From NCBI RefSeq assembly GCF_024448335.1, contig NZ_JAMOHM010000001.1:1-64000 (forward strand): a DNA stretch of 64,000 bases, written 5' to 3'. Position 1 is the stretch's first letter, and the number at the start of each line of letters is the position of its first letter. Source of the stretch: Stutzerimonas frequens (GTDB lineage: Bacteria > Pseudomonadota > Gammaproteobacteria > Pseudomonadales > Pseudomonadaceae). Under the pieces are notes generated by a model. That model ran no database searches, was not told where the DNA came from, and was given only the letters and a program-made list of their open reading frames with translations. Positions 41,623 through 50,846 of the stretch are shown piece by piece. Both the position numbers and the translations under genes were made by a program.

Positions 41623-43545
41623 ATGAGCATTTTCAGCCACTTCCAACAACGTTTCGAAGCGACCCGCCAGGAAGAATATTCGCTCCAGGAGTACCTTGAT
41701 CTCTGTAAGGCGGATCCAAGGACCTATGCCAGTGCAGCCGAGCGTCTGCTGATGGCGATCGGCGAGCCCGAGCTGGTGGACACGTCGACCGATCCCCGAC
41801 TGTCGCGCATCTTCTCCAACAAGGTGATCCGCCGTTATCCGGCCTTCGAGGATTTCCATGGCATGGAGGAATGCATCGACCAGATCGTGTCCTACTTCCG
41901 CCACGCCGCACAGGGCCTGGAGGAGAAGAAGCAGATCCTCTATCTCCTCGGCCCGGTGGGCGGCGGCAAGTCGTCGCTGGCCGAGAAGCTCAAGCAGCTG
42001 ATGGAGCGGGTGCCCTTCTACGCGATCAAGGGCTCGCCGGTCTTCGAGTCGCCGCTGGGGCTGTTCAACCCGGTGGAGGACGCGCAGATCCTCGAAGAGG
42101 ACTACGGTATTCCGCCACGCTACCTGAACTCGATCATGTCACCCTGGGCCACCAAGCGCCTGCAGGAATTCGGCGGCGACATTTCCAAGTTCCGCGTGGT
42201 CAAGCTCTATCCGTCGATCCTCAACCAGATCGCCGTGGCCAAGACCGAGCCGGGTGACGAGAACAACCAGGACATTTCCTCGCTGGTGGGCAAGGTTGAT
42301 ATCCGCAAGCTCGAGGAATTCCCGCAGAACGATGCCGACGCCTACAGCTACTCGGGCGCGTTGTGCCGGGCCAACCAGGGCCTGATGGAATTCGTCGAGA
42401 TGTTCAAGGCGCCGATCAAGGTTTTGCACCCGCTGCTGACTGCGACTCAGGAAGGCAACTACAACAGCACCGAGGGCCTGGGCGCGATTCCCTACAGCGG
42501 CATCCTGCTGGCGCACTCGAACGAGTCGGAGTGGCACAGCTTCCGCAACAACAAGAACAACGAGGCCTTCATCGACCGCATCTACATCGTCAAGGTGCCG
42601 TACTGCCTGCGCGTGTCGGATGAAATCAAGATCTACGACAAGCTGCTGGCCAACAGCTCGCTGTCCAGGGCTCATTGCGCGCCAGACACGCTGAAGATGC
42701 TGGCGCAGTTCTCGGTGCTGTCGCGCCTGAAGGAGCCAGAGAACTCCAACATCTATTCAAAGATGCGCGTCTATGACGGCGAGAACCTCAAGGACACCGA
42801 TCCCAAGGCCAAGTCGATCCAGGAATACCGCGACACCGCCGGCGTCGATGAGGGCATGAACGGGCTTTCCACCCGCTTCGCCTTCAAGATTCTTTCCAAG
42901 GTGTTCAACTTCGACCCGCACGAAATCGCCGCCAACCCGGTGCACCTGCTCTACGTGCTGGAGCAGCAGATCGAGCAGGAACAGTTCCCCGCCGAGGTGC
43001 GCGAGCGCTACCTGCGCTTCATCAAGGAATACCTGGCGCCGCGCTACATCGAGTTCATCGGCAAGGAGATCCAGACCGCCTACCTCGAGTCCTACAGCGA
43101 GTACGGGCAGAACATCTTCGATCGCTACGTGCTCTACGCCGACTTCTGGATCCAGGATCAGGAATACCGCGACCCGGAAACCGGCGAAATCCTCAACCGC
43201 GTGGCGCTCAACGAGGAGCTGGAGAAGATTGAGAAGCCGGCCGGCATCAGCAACCCGAAGGATTTCCGCAACGAGATCGTCAACTTCGTGCTGCGCGCCC
43301 GCGCCAACAACAACGGCAAGAATCCGTCGTGGCTGTCCTACGAGAAGCTGCGCGTGGTGATCGAGAAAAAGATGTTCTCCAACACCGAGGATTTGCTGCC
43401 AGTCATCAGCTTCAACGCCAAGGCCAGCAAGGAAGACCAGAAGAAGCACAACGATTTCGTCGTGCGCATGGTCGAGCGCGGCTATACCGAGAAGCAGGTT
43501 CGCCTGCTCTCCGAGTGGTATCTGCGGGTGCGTAAATCGCAGTAA
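41623..43545 (+). CDS. prkA: PrkA/YeaG family serine protein kinase
   Basis: AAA+ domain protein kinase linked to starvation and stress responses. YeaG in E. coli affects survival under nitrogen limitation. The 640-residue protein has a Walker A (LLGPVGGGKSSLAEKL, near residue 110), the PrkA AAA domain to about residue 380, and the C-terminal PrkA kinase-like domain. GAGGTGAAG precedes the ATG. It is the first gene of the conserved trio prkA-yeaH-spoVR. The 271 bases upstream hold no gene, and a CTATCCT near 41458 might be a RpoS-type -10 box. Confidence 0.95.
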   Translation: MSIFSHFQQRFEATRQEEYSLQEYLDLCKADPRTYASAAERLLMAIGEPELVDTSTDPRLSRIFSNKVIRRYPAFEDFHGMEECIDQIVSYFRHAAQGLEEKKQILYLLGPVGGGKSSLAEKLKQLMERVPFYAIKGSPVFESPLGLFNPVEDAQILEEDYGIPPRYLNSIMSPWATKRLQEFGGDISKFRVVKLYPSILNQIAVAKTEPGDENNQDISSLVGKVDIRKLEEFPQNDADAYSYSGALCRANQGLMEFVEMFKAPIKVLHPLLTATQEGNYNSTEGLGAIPYSGILLAHSNESEWHSFRNNKNNEAFIDRIYIVKVPYCLRVSDEIKIYDKLLANSSLSRAHCAPDTLKMLAQFSVLSRLKEPENSNIYSKMRVYDGENLKDTDPKAKSIQEYRDTAGVDEGMNGLSTRFAFKILSKVFNFDPHEIAANPVHLLYVLEQQIEQEQFPAEVRERYLRFIKEYLAPRYIEFIGKEIQTAYLESYSEYGQNIFDRYVLYADFWIQDQEYRDPETGEILNRVALNEELEKIEKPAGISNPKDFRNEIVNFVLRARANNNGKNPSWLSYEKLRVVIEKKMFSNTEDLLPVISFNAKASKEDQKKHNDFVVRMVERGYTEKQVRLLSEWYLRVRKSQ

Positions 43546-43556
43546 GCGGCTGGAAG

Positions 43557-43596
43557 CCTGAAGCCGGGAACGGAACGCTCCGCTTTCGGCTTCGGG
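43557..43596. repeat. REP-like hairpin between prkA and yeaH
   Basis: CCTGAAGCCG (43557-43566) pairs over 10 bases with 43587-43596 (one G-T pair), and an inner CGGA/TCCG stem sits in the loop. There is no T-tract. It resembles the short imperfect dyads that pseudomonads scatter between genes, and may tune expression of prkA relative to yeaH. Confidence 0.55.
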
Positions 43597-43627
43597 TCTA
43601 TGCTTTTCAGCCTAGCCCGGAGGGCCT

Positions 43628-44899
43628 ATGAGCTACGTGATCGACCGTCGCCTGAATGGCAAGAACAAGAGCACGGTGAACCGCCAGCGCTTCCTGCAGC
43701 GGTACCGTGGGCATATCAAGAAAGCGGTAGAGGAAGCCGTTGGCCGCCGTTCCATCACCGACATGGAACATGGCGAACAGATCAGCATTCCCGGACGCGA
43801 CATCGACGAGCCGGTGCTTCACCACGGCCGCGGCGGACGCCAGACCATCGTCCACCCCGGCAACAAGGAGTTCGTCGCCGGCGAACGCATCCCGCGCCCG
43901 CAGGGCGGCGGTGGTGGACAAGGCGCTGGCCAGGCCAGCAACAGCGGCGAAGGCATGGACGACTTCGTCTTCCAGATCACCCAGGAGGAGTTTCTCGACT
44001 TCATGTTCGAGGATCTTGAGCTGCCCAACCTGGTCAAGCGTCACCTCACCGGTACGGATACCTTCAAGACGGTGCGCGCCGGCATCGCCAACGAGGGCAA
44101 CCCCTCGCGCATCAACATCGTCCGCACCCTGCGCTCGGCGCACGCCCGCCGCATCGCGCTGTCGGGCAGCAGCCGTGCCCAGCTCAGGGCCCGGAAGGCC
44201 GAGCTGGAGCGGCTGCGCCTGGAGGAGCCGCACAATTTCGGCGACATCAAGGCAGCCGAAGAAGAGATCGAGCGGCTCAAGGCGCGCATCAACCGCGTGC
44301 CGTTCCTGGACACCTTCGACCTCAAGTACAACCTGCTGGTCAAGCATCCCAACCCCAGCTCCAAGGCGGTGATGTTCTGCCTGATGGACGTTTCCGGGTC
44401 GATGACCCAGTCCACCAAGGACATCGCCAAGCGTTTCTTTATCCTGCTGTACCTGTTCCTCAAGCGGAACTACGACAAGATCGACGTGGTGTTCATCCGC
44501 CACCACACCAGCGCCAAGGAAGTGGACGAGGAAGAGTTCTTCTACTCGCGCGAAACCGGCGGCACCATCGTTTCCAGCGCGCTGAAGATGATGCAGGAGA
44601 TCATGGCCGAGCGTTATCCGGCCAACGAGTGGAACATCTATGCCGCACAGGCCTCCGACGGCGACAACTGGAACGACGATTCGCCGCTGTGCCGTGACAT
44701 TCTGATCAACCAGATCATGCCGTTCGTACAGTACTTCACCTACGTCGAAATCACCCCGCGCGAACACCAGGCGCTCTGGTACGAGTACAACCAGGTGGCA
44801 GAAGCCTTTTCCGACGCGTTCGCCCAACAGCAGTTGGTCAGCGCCGGAGACATCTACCCAGTGTTCCGCGAACTCTTCCAGCGGCGCATGACCAGCTGA
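43628..44899 (+). CDS. yeaH: YeaH/YhbH family protein (DUF444, VWA-like)
   Basis: Partner of PrkA of unknown biochemical role. The 423-residue protein has a von Willebrand A-like domain with an intact metal site ([12 protein letters not shown], DxSxS) near residue 250. The N-terminal part holds a glycine-rich linker ([12 protein letters not shown], near residue 98). It lies 82 bases after prkA, separated by a REP-like hairpin, and 10 bases before spoVR. The trio is conserved across gammaproteobacteria and, in part, sporulating Firmicutes. Confidence 0.93.
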   Translation: MSYVIDRRLNGKNKSTVNRQRFLQRYRGHIKKAVEEAVGRRSITDMEHGEQISIPGRDIDEPVLHHGRGGRQTIVHPGNKEFVAGERIPRPQGGGGGQGAGQASNSGEGMDDFVFQITQEEFLDFMFEDLELPNLVKRHLTGTDTFKTVRAGIANEGNPSRINIVRTLRSAHARRIALSGSSRAQLRARKAELERLRLEEPHNFGDIKAAEEEIERLKARINRVPFLDTFDLKYNLLVKHPNPSSKAVMFCLMDVSGSMTQSTKDIAKRFFILLYLFLKRNYDKIDVVFIRHHTSAKEVDEEEFFYSRETGGTIVSSALKMMQEIMAERYPANEWNIYAAQASDGDNWNDDSPLCRDILINQIMPFVQYFTYVEITPREHQALWYEYNQVAEAFSDAFAQQQLVSAGDIYPVFRELFQRRMTS

Positions 44900-44909
44900 G
44901 GTGTGCAGC

Positions 44910-46457
44910 ATGAAGCGACAGCCCATTTCCACCGGCTCGGAATGGACCTTCGACCTGATTCGCCAATACGACCGCGAGATCGGCCGCATTGCCGAGCGCT
45001 ACGCGCTGGACACCTATCCGAACCAGATCGAGGTGATCACCGCCGAGCAGATGATGGACGCCTATGCCTCGGTGGGCATGCCGCTGGGCTATCACCACTG
45101 GTCCTACGGCAAGCAGTTCCTGCATACCGAAAAGCACTACAAGCGTGGTCAGATGGGCCTTGCCTACGAGATCGTGATCAACTCCGACCCCTGCATCGCC
45201 TACCTCATGGAAGAGAACACCATGTGCATGCAGGCGCTGGTGATCGCCCATGCGAGCTACGGCCATAACAGCTTCTTCAAGGGCAACTACCTGTTCCGCA
45301 CCTGGACCGACGCCAGCTCGATCATCGACTACCTGGTCTTCGCCAAGCAGTACATCATGCAATGCGAGGAACGCCACGGCATCGATGCGGTGGAAGACCT
45401 GCTCGACTCTTGCCACGCGCTGATGAACTACGGCGTCGACCGCTACAAGCGCCCCTACCCCATCTCGGCAGAGGAAGAACGGCGGCGGCAGAAGGACCGC
45501 GAGGAACATCTGCAGCGGCAGATCAACGATCTCTGGCGGACCATTCCCAAGGGCGCCGACAAGGGCGACGGGCAGGCCGGGAACCAGCGCTTCCCGGCCG
45601 AGCCGCAGGAGAACATTCTCTACTTCATCGAGAAGCACGCGCCGCTGCTGGAACCCTGGCAGCGGGAGATCGTACGCATCGTTCGCAAGATCGCACAGTA
45701 CTTCTACCCGCAGCGCCAGACCCAGGTGATGAACGAAGGCTGGGCCACCTTCTGGCACTACACCCTGCTCAATGACCTCTACGATGAAGGACTGGTCACC
45801 GACGGCTTCATGATGGAGTTCCTGCAGTCGCACACCAGCGTCATCTACCAGCCCGGCTTCGACAGCCCCTACTACAGCGGCATCAACCCTTACACCCTGG
45901 GCTTCGCCATGTATCAGGACATCCGCCGGATCTGCGAGAACCCGACCGAGGAGGACAAGCGCTGGTTCCCGGACATCGCTGGCAGCGACTGGCTGACCAC
46001 TGTGAAATTCGCCATGAACAACTTCAAGGACGAGAGCTTCATCCTGCAGTTCCTCTCGCCCAAGGTAATCCGCGACCTGAAGCTGTTCAGCATTCTCGAC
46101 GACGACCGCAAGGACGAGCTGCTGGTCCCGGCCATCCACGACGAAAGTGGCTACCACATCATTCGCGAACTGCTCGCGGCGCAGTACAACCTCGGCAACC
46201 GTGAGCCCAACGTGCAGGTGTGGAATGTCGATCGCCGTGGCGACCGCTCGCTCACCCTGCGTCACATGCAGCATGACCGCAAGCCGCTGGGCGCATCCAC
46301 CGACGAGGTACTCAAGCATCTGCACCGGCTGTGGGGGTTCGACGTGCATCTGCAATCGATGCAGGACGACAAGCTGGTCAACACCCATCACATGCCGCCG
46401 CGCGCCAGCAACGAGACGGAAACCGACAGCCGCTTCCCCGGCATGAACTTCGCCTGA
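44910..46457 (+). CDS. SpoVR family protein
   Basis: Homologue of Bacillus SpoVR and E. coli YcgB, of unknown biochemical activity. The 515-residue protein has the family motifs [34 protein letters not shown] and [11 protein letters not shown]. The ATG at 44910 has GAGGTG at proper spacing, while a GTG nine bases earlier is less likely. It is the third gene of the prkA-yeaH-spoVR set, which is stress- and RpoS-related in E. coli. Confidence 0.94.
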   Translation: MKRQPISTGSEWTFDLIRQYDREIGRIAERYALDTYPNQIEVITAEQMMDAYASVGMPLGYHHWSYGKQFLHTEKHYKRGQMGLAYEIVINSDPCIAYLMEENTMCMQALVIAHASYGHNSFFKGNYLFRTWTDASSIIDYLVFAKQYIMQCEERHGIDAVEDLLDSCHALMNYGVDRYKRPYPISAEEERRRQKDREEHLQRQINDLWRTIPKGADKGDGQAGNQRFPAEPQENILYFIEKHAPLLEPWQREIVRIVRKIAQYFYPQRQTQVMNEGWATFWHYTLLNDLYDEGLVTDGFMMEFLQSHTSVIYQPGFDSPYYSGINPYTLGFAMYQDIRRICENPTEEDKRWFPDIAGSDWLTTVKFAMNNFKDESFILQFLSPKVIRDLKLFSILDDDRKDELLVPAIHDESGYHIIRELLAAQYNLGNREPNVQVWNVDRRGDRSLTLRHMQHDRKPLGASTDEVLKHLHRLWGFDVHLQSMQDDKLVNTHHMPPRASNETETDSRFPGMNFA

Positions 46458-46463
46458 CCGACA

Positions 46464-46482
46464 CCGCGGGCAGTGCCCGCGG
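46464..46482. terminator. Hairpin after spoVR, possible terminator
   Basis: CCGCGGGC (46464-46471) and GCCCGCGG (46475-46482) form a perfect 8-bp stem with a three-base loop, six bases after the spoVR stop. No T-tract follows, so it may only pause transcription or protect the 3' end. Confidence 0.45.
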
Positions 46483-46552
46483 CGCCTTCCTCGGCACCAA
46501 TCTGTGGCCGTACGACCGATATCCTTTATCCTCCGCGCCTACGGAGGTGGTT

Positions 46553-47728
46553 ATGCATATCTACAAAGTCGGCGGCGCGGTGCGTGATCGCCTGCTGGGG
46601 CGTGCGGTCAGTGAAGTGGACTGGGTGGTGGTCGGCGCCACTCCAGAGGAAATGCAGGCCCAGGGCTTCCGCCCGGTGGGCGCGGACTTTCCGGTGTTCC
46701 TGCATCCGCAGAGCGGCGAGGAGTACGCCCTGGCGCGTACCGAGCGCAAGAGCGGCCGCGGTTATGGCGGCTTTACCTTCCATGCCAGCCCTGAGGTCAC
46801 CCTCGAGGAGGATCTGCAGCGACGCGACCTCACCATCAATGCCATTGCCGAAGACGAGCAGGGGCGATTGATCGACCCCTACGGTGGCCAGCGCGATCTG
46901 CAGGTCCGACTGTTGCGCCACGTGTCGCCGGCCTTCGCCGAAGACCCGCTGCGCGTTCTGCGCGTGGCGCGCTTCGCCGCGCGTTACGCCGAGCTCGGCT
47001 TCCGTATCGCCGACGAAACCCTTGAGCTGATGCGTCAGCTGGCGCGCTCCGGCGAGCTGTCGGCACTCACCGCCGAACGCAGCTGGAAGGAGATTTCCCG
47101 CGCATTGATGGAGCCGCGCCCGGATGTCTTCATTCAGGTACTTAAGGCCTGTCACGCCCTGCCGGAGCTGTTCCCCGAACTGGCTGCCAGTTTCGAGGAG
47201 CAAGGCGCACATGGCGAAAGTCTGCTCGGCGCACTGCGGCGCTGTGCGAAGCACGCCCAGCCATTGCCGGTACGCTGGGCCTGCCTGCTGCTCGGCTGCG
47301 CAGGCCCAACCGCTAGCCAGGAGGAGCGTCTCCACGCCATCGCCACGCTGAACCAGCGCTGCAAGGCGCCGCGGGATTGCCAGGAACTGGCGATGCTGCT
47401 CGGCCGCTACCATCAGGACGCGCTCGATGCGCGGGCCCTGCCCGCCGATGCCTTGCTCGACATGCTGCAGCACTTCGATATCTATCGCCGTCCGGAGCGC
47501 TTCGAGCACTTCATCGCGGCCTGCGAAATGACCGCCCCGGCAGACCGCGCCGCGCAACCCTTACCCCAGGTTGACTACCTGCGGGCGGCGGCGAAAACAG
47601 CTCGTGACGTCGCGATCAAACCGCTGCTGGAACAAGGCCACCAGGGCGCCGAGCTGGGCAAGGCACTCGCCGCTGCCCGACTCGAGGCGCTGCGGCGGCA
47701 TTGCCAGCAGAATGCGAATAACGGCTAG
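46553..47728 (+). CDS. cca: CCA-adding tRNA nucleotidyltransferase
   Basis: Adds or repairs the 3' CCA of tRNAs. The 391-residue class II enzyme begins [16 protein letters not shown], with the catalytic pair in [11 protein letters not shown] (DxD-like) and the [10 protein letters not shown] motif. ACGGAGGTGG precedes the ATG. The C-terminal part lacks the HD phosphohydrolase motif that E. coli Cca carries: the comparable position reads [10 protein letters not shown] instead of a His-Asp pair. So the phosphohydrolase activity is probably absent. Its stop is directly next to that of folK on the other strand. Confidence 0.94.
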   Translation: MHIYKVGGAVRDRLLGRAVSEVDWVVVGATPEEMQAQGFRPVGADFPVFLHPQSGEEYALARTERKSGRGYGGFTFHASPEVTLEEDLQRRDLTINAIAEDEQGRLIDPYGGQRDLQVRLLRHVSPAFAEDPLRVLRVARFAARYAELGFRIADETLELMRQLARSGELSALTAERSWKEISRALMEPRPDVFIQVLKACHALPELFPELAASFEEQGAHGESLLGALRRCAKHAQPLPVRWACLLLGCAGPTASQEERLHAIATLNQRCKAPRDCQELAMLLGRYHQDALDARALPADALLDMLQHFDIYRRPERFEHFIAACEMTAPADRAAQPLPQVDYLRAAAKTARDVAIKPLLEQGHQGAELGKALAAARLEALRRHCQQNANNG

Positions 47729-48271
47729 TCAGGCACAACGCGGCGGGTGGGCGCGGATCAGCTCGGGCGGGGTGAGCTCCGCGCCGCGCCACTGGAAGGG
47801 CACCGGCCAGAGCTGTTGGTCGATGGTCGATTGCGCCCACAGCTCGGCAAAGCTGGCATCCGCGGCCGGGTGCCGTACGGTCGGGGCCAGCAGCGCCAGC
47901 GGCCAGAGCACGAAGGCGTTCTTGAGAATCTCAGCACGCGGCAGCAGCAAACCGTGGAAATTGCCGACCAGCTCGCCATAGAGCAGCACGTCGATGTCCA
48001 GCGGCAACCCCTTGCGATCCGGCGCGTAACGCCCGTTGTCCGCCTCGATGAACTTGAGCCGCCGGTCCAGTTCGGTCAGCGGCAGCTCGGTATCGCCGGC
48101 GACCACGAGGTTGTAGAAGTTGTCGCCCTTGTAGCCCACCGCCAGGCTCTCGAACACCGGCGAACAACGCATGTTCACCAGCAGCTCGGCCAGCGCATCG
48201 AGGCCGGCATGCAGATGGGGCTCACGCTGGACATTGCTGCCCAGGCCGAGCAGCACCGGAGTTAGCGACAT
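47729..48271 (-). CDS. folK: 2-amino-4-hydroxy-6-hydroxymethyldihydropteridine pyrophosphokinase
   Basis: Transfers pyrophosphate from ATP to hydroxymethyl-dihydropterin in folate synthesis. The 180-residue protein contains [10 protein letters not shown] at the N terminus and the HPPK signature [14 protein letters not shown] with the metal-binding Asp pair. It overlaps folB by ten bases, and FolB makes its substrate precursor, so the two act in sequence. The remaining folate genes are not in this window. Confidence 0.95.
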   Translation of the reverse strand: MSLTPVLLGLGSNVQREPHLHAGLDALAELLVNMRCSPVFESLAVGYKGDNFYNLVVAGDTELPLTELDRRLKFIEADNGRYAPDRKGLPLDIDVLLYGELVGNFHGLLLPRAEILKNAFVLWPLALLAPTVRHPAADASFAELWAQSTIDQQLWPVPFQWRGAELTPPELIRAHPPRCA

Positions 48272-48615
48272 CCGCGTTCGATCTCCACGCCCAGCGCACG
48301 GGCGCGCGCATTGACGCCGGGCTTGGTGACCCGCAGGCGCAGCCAGAGAATGCCGAACTCGCTCATCAGACGCTGCGCCAGGCGCTCGGCGAAGGTCTCT
48401 ACCAACTCGAAGCGCGCCTCGGCAGCGAACAGGTCGATGGCCGCAGCGACCTTGGCGTAGTCCAGGGCCTTGTCCAGCTCATCGTTCTGCGCCGACGGAC
48501 GGATGTCCCAGCCCAGCGTCAGGTCCAACTGCAGGCACTGCCGTATGCCGCGCTCCCAATCATAGGCGCCGATCACCGTATCCACTTCCAGGCCTTCGAT
48601 GAAAACTGTATCCAC
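48262..48615 (-). CDS. folB: Dihydroneopterin aldolase (FolB/FolX family)
   Basis: Aldol cleavage of dihydroneopterin in folate synthesis. The 117-residue protein has [23 protein letters not shown] at the N terminus, typical of FolB, and the catalytic Glu and Lys region near [17 protein letters not shown] and VTKPGVN. FolX, a related epimerase, is a possible alternative, but overlap with folK favours FolB. It is divergent from plsY. Confidence 0.94.
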   Translation of the reverse strand: MDTVFIEGLEVDTVIGAYDWERGIRQCLQLDLTLGWDIRPSAQNDELDKALDYAKVAAAIDLFAAEARFELVETFAERLAQRLMSEFGILWLRLRVTKPGVNARARALGVEIERGCR

Positions 48616-48690
48616 GCAACGTTCTCCTGCGGCACGACAAGCTCGAAACGCGCCGTTAGACTCAGGGACTCCCTGCCCCGGATGGATTCC

Positions 48691-49260
48691 ATGTTCTGGC
48701 TGCTGACCTTGCTCGCGTACCTGATCGGTTCGCTGTCATTCGCCATACTGCTCAGCCGCCTGGCCGGGATACCCGACCCGCGCGCCGGTGGCTCCGGCAA
48801 CCCCGGCGCTACCAATATGCTTCGTCTGGCCGGCAAGCGCCTGGCGATCTGCACGCTGTTCGGCGATCTGCTCAAAGGCCTGCTGCCCGTCCTACTGGCC
48901 GCCTCGCTGGACATGAGCGTTCAGCAGCAGGCCTGGATCGGTCTGGCGGCGGTATGCGGCCATCTCTATCCGTTGTACTTCCGTTTTCGCGGCGGCAAGG
49001 GCGTAGCGACCGCCGCTGGCGCCCTGCTTGCGCTCTACCCACCGGCCGCATTGCTGGCCATCGGCGCCTGGCTGCTGGTATTCCGCCTGACCCGCACCAG
49101 CTCGCTGGCAGCCCTGATCGCCCTGCCGCTCTGCCTGCCGCTGCTGGCTTGGCAACAGCCCGGTGCGTTGCTGCCGATGAGCCTGCTGGCAACGCTGATT
49201 GTCTGGCGTCACCGCAGCAATGTGCGCGATCTGTTCGCTGGCCGGGAAAGGCACTTCTAG
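48691..49260 (+). CDS. plsY: Acyl phosphate:glycerol-3-phosphate acyltransferase PlsY
   Basis: First acylation of glycerol-3-phosphate in phospholipid synthesis, using acyl phosphate made by PlsX. The 189-residue membrane protein has five or so helices, the [12 protein letters not shown] motif near residue 38, and [12 protein letters not shown]. Start at 48691 ([17 protein letters not shown]) resembles other pseudomonad PlsY. An ATG nine bases earlier is equally open. It is divergent from folB and convergent with tsaD. Confidence 0.94.
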   Translation: MFWLLTLLAYLIGSLSFAILLSRLAGIPDPRAGGSGNPGATNMLRLAGKRLAICTLFGDLLKGLLPVLLAASLDMSVQQQAWIGLAAVCGHLYPLYFRFRGGKGVATAAGALLALYPPAALLAIGAWLLVFRLTRTSSLAALIALPLCLPLLAWQQPGALLPMSLLATLIVWRHRSNVRDLFAGRERHF

Positions 49261-49271
49261 GTCGATGCGGT

Positions 49272-50297
49272 TCAGATCGCCGGCAGCGTCTCCATCGACC
49301 AGCGTGGCTGCACGGCGATCGCCGGCCCATCATGCTGGCCCGCCAGCAGGCGTTGACAGCCAGCGTAGGCGATCATCGCGCCGTTGTCGGTACAGAAACG
49401 TGGCCGCGCATAGAACACCTGCCCCTTGAGTTCGGCAAGCATCGCTTCCAGCGCCTGGCGCAGCGACTGGTTGGCACTGACCCCTCCGGCGATGACCAGC
49501 GATTTCAGCCCGGTCTGCTTCAGGGCCCGCCGGCATTTGATGGTCAGCGTCTCCACCACCGCCTGCTGGAAGGCCAGCGCGATGTCGCAGCGGGTCTGCT
49601 CGCTGTCGTCACCGGCATCGCGGCACTGCTGCCAGGTATTGAGTGTGAAGGTCTTCAACCCGCTGAAGCTGAAATCCAGCCCCGGCCGATCAGTCATCGG
49701 GCGCGGAAAGACGAAGCGCCCCGGTGTGCCCTGCTCGGCCAGCCGTGCGATCTCCGGCCCGCCCGGGTAGCGCAGGCCCATCAGCTTGGCGGTCTTGTCG
49801 AACGCCTCGCCCGCAGCATCGTCCACCGACTCGCCGAGCAGCTCGTAGCAGCCGATGCCATCCACACGCACCAGCTGCGTATGCCCGCCAGACACCAGCA
49901 AGGCGACGAACGGAAACGCCGGAGGCTGCGCTTCGAGCATCGGCGCCAATAGATGGCCTTCCATATGGTGCACGCCGACCGCCGGCACCCCCCAGGCCAG
50001 CGCCAGCGCCTGAGCACAGGACGCACCGACCAGCAGGGCACCGACCAGACCCGGGCCGGCCGTATAGGCCACCGCGTCGATCTGCCCTGCCTCGCGGCCG
50101 GCCTCGGCCAGTACCTGACGGATCAGCGGCAGCATGCGTTTCACGTGATCACGGGAAGCCAGCTCCGGCACCACGCCGCCATAGACGCGATGCAGGTCGA
50201 TCTGGCTGAATAGCGCGTCGGCCAGCAGGCCCTGTTCGCTGTCGTAAAGCGCGACACCCGTTTCGTCGCAGGACGTTTCCAACCCCAGCACCAGCAT
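49272..50297 (-). CDS. tsaD: tRNA threonylcarbamoyladenosine transferase subunit TsaD
   Basis: With TsaB and TsaE, attaches threonylcarbamoyl to A37 of tRNAs reading ANN codons, which includes the tRNA-Ile2 encoded here. The 341-residue protein shows [16 protein letters not shown] at the start and the metal-binding [15 protein letters not shown] precedes the ATG at 50297, and the upstream extension of the frame lacks similarity. It is divergent from rpsU, the common arrangement in gammaproteobacteria. Confidence 0.97.
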   Translation of the reverse strand: MLVLGLETSCDETGVALYDSEQGLLADALFSQIDLHRVYGGVVPELASRDHVKRMLPLIRQVLAEAGREAGQIDAVAYTAGPGLVGALLVGASCAQALALAWGVPAVGVHHMEGHLLAPMLEAQPPAFPFVALLVSGGHTQLVRVDGIGCYELLGESVDDAAGEAFDKTAKLMGLRYPGGPEIARLAEQGTPGRFVFPRPMTDRPGLDFSFSGLKTFTLNTWQQCRDAGDDSEQTRCDIALAFQQAVVETLTIKCRRALKQTGLKSLVIAGGVSANQSLRQALEAMLAELKGQVFYARPRFCTDNGAMIAYAGCQRLLAGQHDGPAIAVQPRWSMETLPAI

Positions 50298-50382
50298 GGG
50301 TTCAATCTTCCGGAAGGCGAATGAAGCCGTGCATATTAATCGTCGGGCCGGTCGACCGACCAGCGCTTTTCGATCAGGGGCT

Positions 50383-50411
50383 TTGCATTCCACCATTGGA
50401 GCGGGTAACAT
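50383..50411 (+). promoter_or_regulatory. Candidate promoter of the rpsU-dnaG-rpoD operon
   Basis: TTGCAT (50383-50388), a 17-base spacer and TAACAT (50406-50411) lie 81 bases before rpsU and point into it. Four or five of six positions agree with consensus in each box. Found by eye. Confidence 0.45.
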
Positions 50412-50492
50412 CCGCAACCCTTAAAACCAGCGTGCTTGCGAGTCATTGCCGAAGCGCGTTGCCACCGGTAATCAAGTGAAGGTAAGTCCTGG

Positions 50493-50708
50493 ATGCCCGC
50501 TGTCAAAGTTAAAGAGAATGAACCCTTCGACGTAGCACTGCGTCGCTTCAAGCGCTCCTGCGAAAAAGCCGGCGTTCTGGCCGAAGTCCGTTCGCGCGAG
50601 TTCTACGAGAAGCCGACTGCCGAGCGCAAGCGCAAGGCTGCTGCCGCAGTCAAGCGTCACGCCAAGAAAGTGCAGCGCGAGCAGCGCCGTAGCGTCCGCC
50701 TGTACTGA
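50493..50708 (+). CDS. rpsU: 30S ribosomal protein S21
   Basis: Small basic protein of the 30S subunit that helps recognise mRNA at initiation. The 71-residue sequence is nearly invariant in gammaproteobacteria ([21 protein letters not shown], with an Arg/Lys-rich C terminus ending RRSVRLY). It is the first gene of the macromolecular-synthesis operon, separated from dnaG by two hairpins that should make S21 mRNA far more abundant than dnaG mRNA. Confidence 0.99.
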   Translation: MPAVKVKENEPFDVALRRFKRSCEKAGVLAEVRSREFYEKPTAERKRKAAAAVKRHAKKVQREQRRSVRLY

Positions 50709-50731
50709 TCCAGTACAGCTGACGTCGCATC

Positions 50732-50754
50732 AAACCCGGCTTCGGCCGGGTTTT
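50732..50754 (+). terminator. Intrinsic terminator after rpsU
   Basis: A 9-bp stem (50732-50740 with 50745-50753) closed by a stable C(TTCG)G tetraloop is followed by Ts. In E. coli a partial terminator in this gap sets the rpsU/dnaG ratio. Confidence 0.9.
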
Positions 50755-50767
50755 GCATTGCATGCAG

Positions 50768-50805
50768 ACTCCGCTTCGCCAGCCGGCGAAAGGCCGGAGT
50801 TTTTT
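50768..50805 (+). terminator. Second hairpin with T-tract before dnaG
   Basis: ACTCCG (50768-50773) pairs with CGGAGT (50795-50800), with an inner TTCGCC/GGCGAA stem. TTTTT follows (50801-50805). Together with the preceding terminator it forms a tandem that would strongly attenuate dnaG, leaving 41 bases to the start codon. Confidence 0.75.
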
Positions 50806-50846
50806 CATTTCCGGCGCATGCTTTGCGAGCGTAATCTGATACCCCT

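Noticed and set aside
43557..43596. Mobile element or integration remnant at the repeat between prkA and yeaH
   Set aside because: Only a single short imperfect dyad is seen, with no transposase, direct repeats or disrupted gene nearby.
44838..46391. Minus-strand frame of 517 codons opposite the SpoVR gene
   Set aside because: The plus-strand product has strong SpoVR motifs and operon context. The minus frame has no ribosome site or motif.
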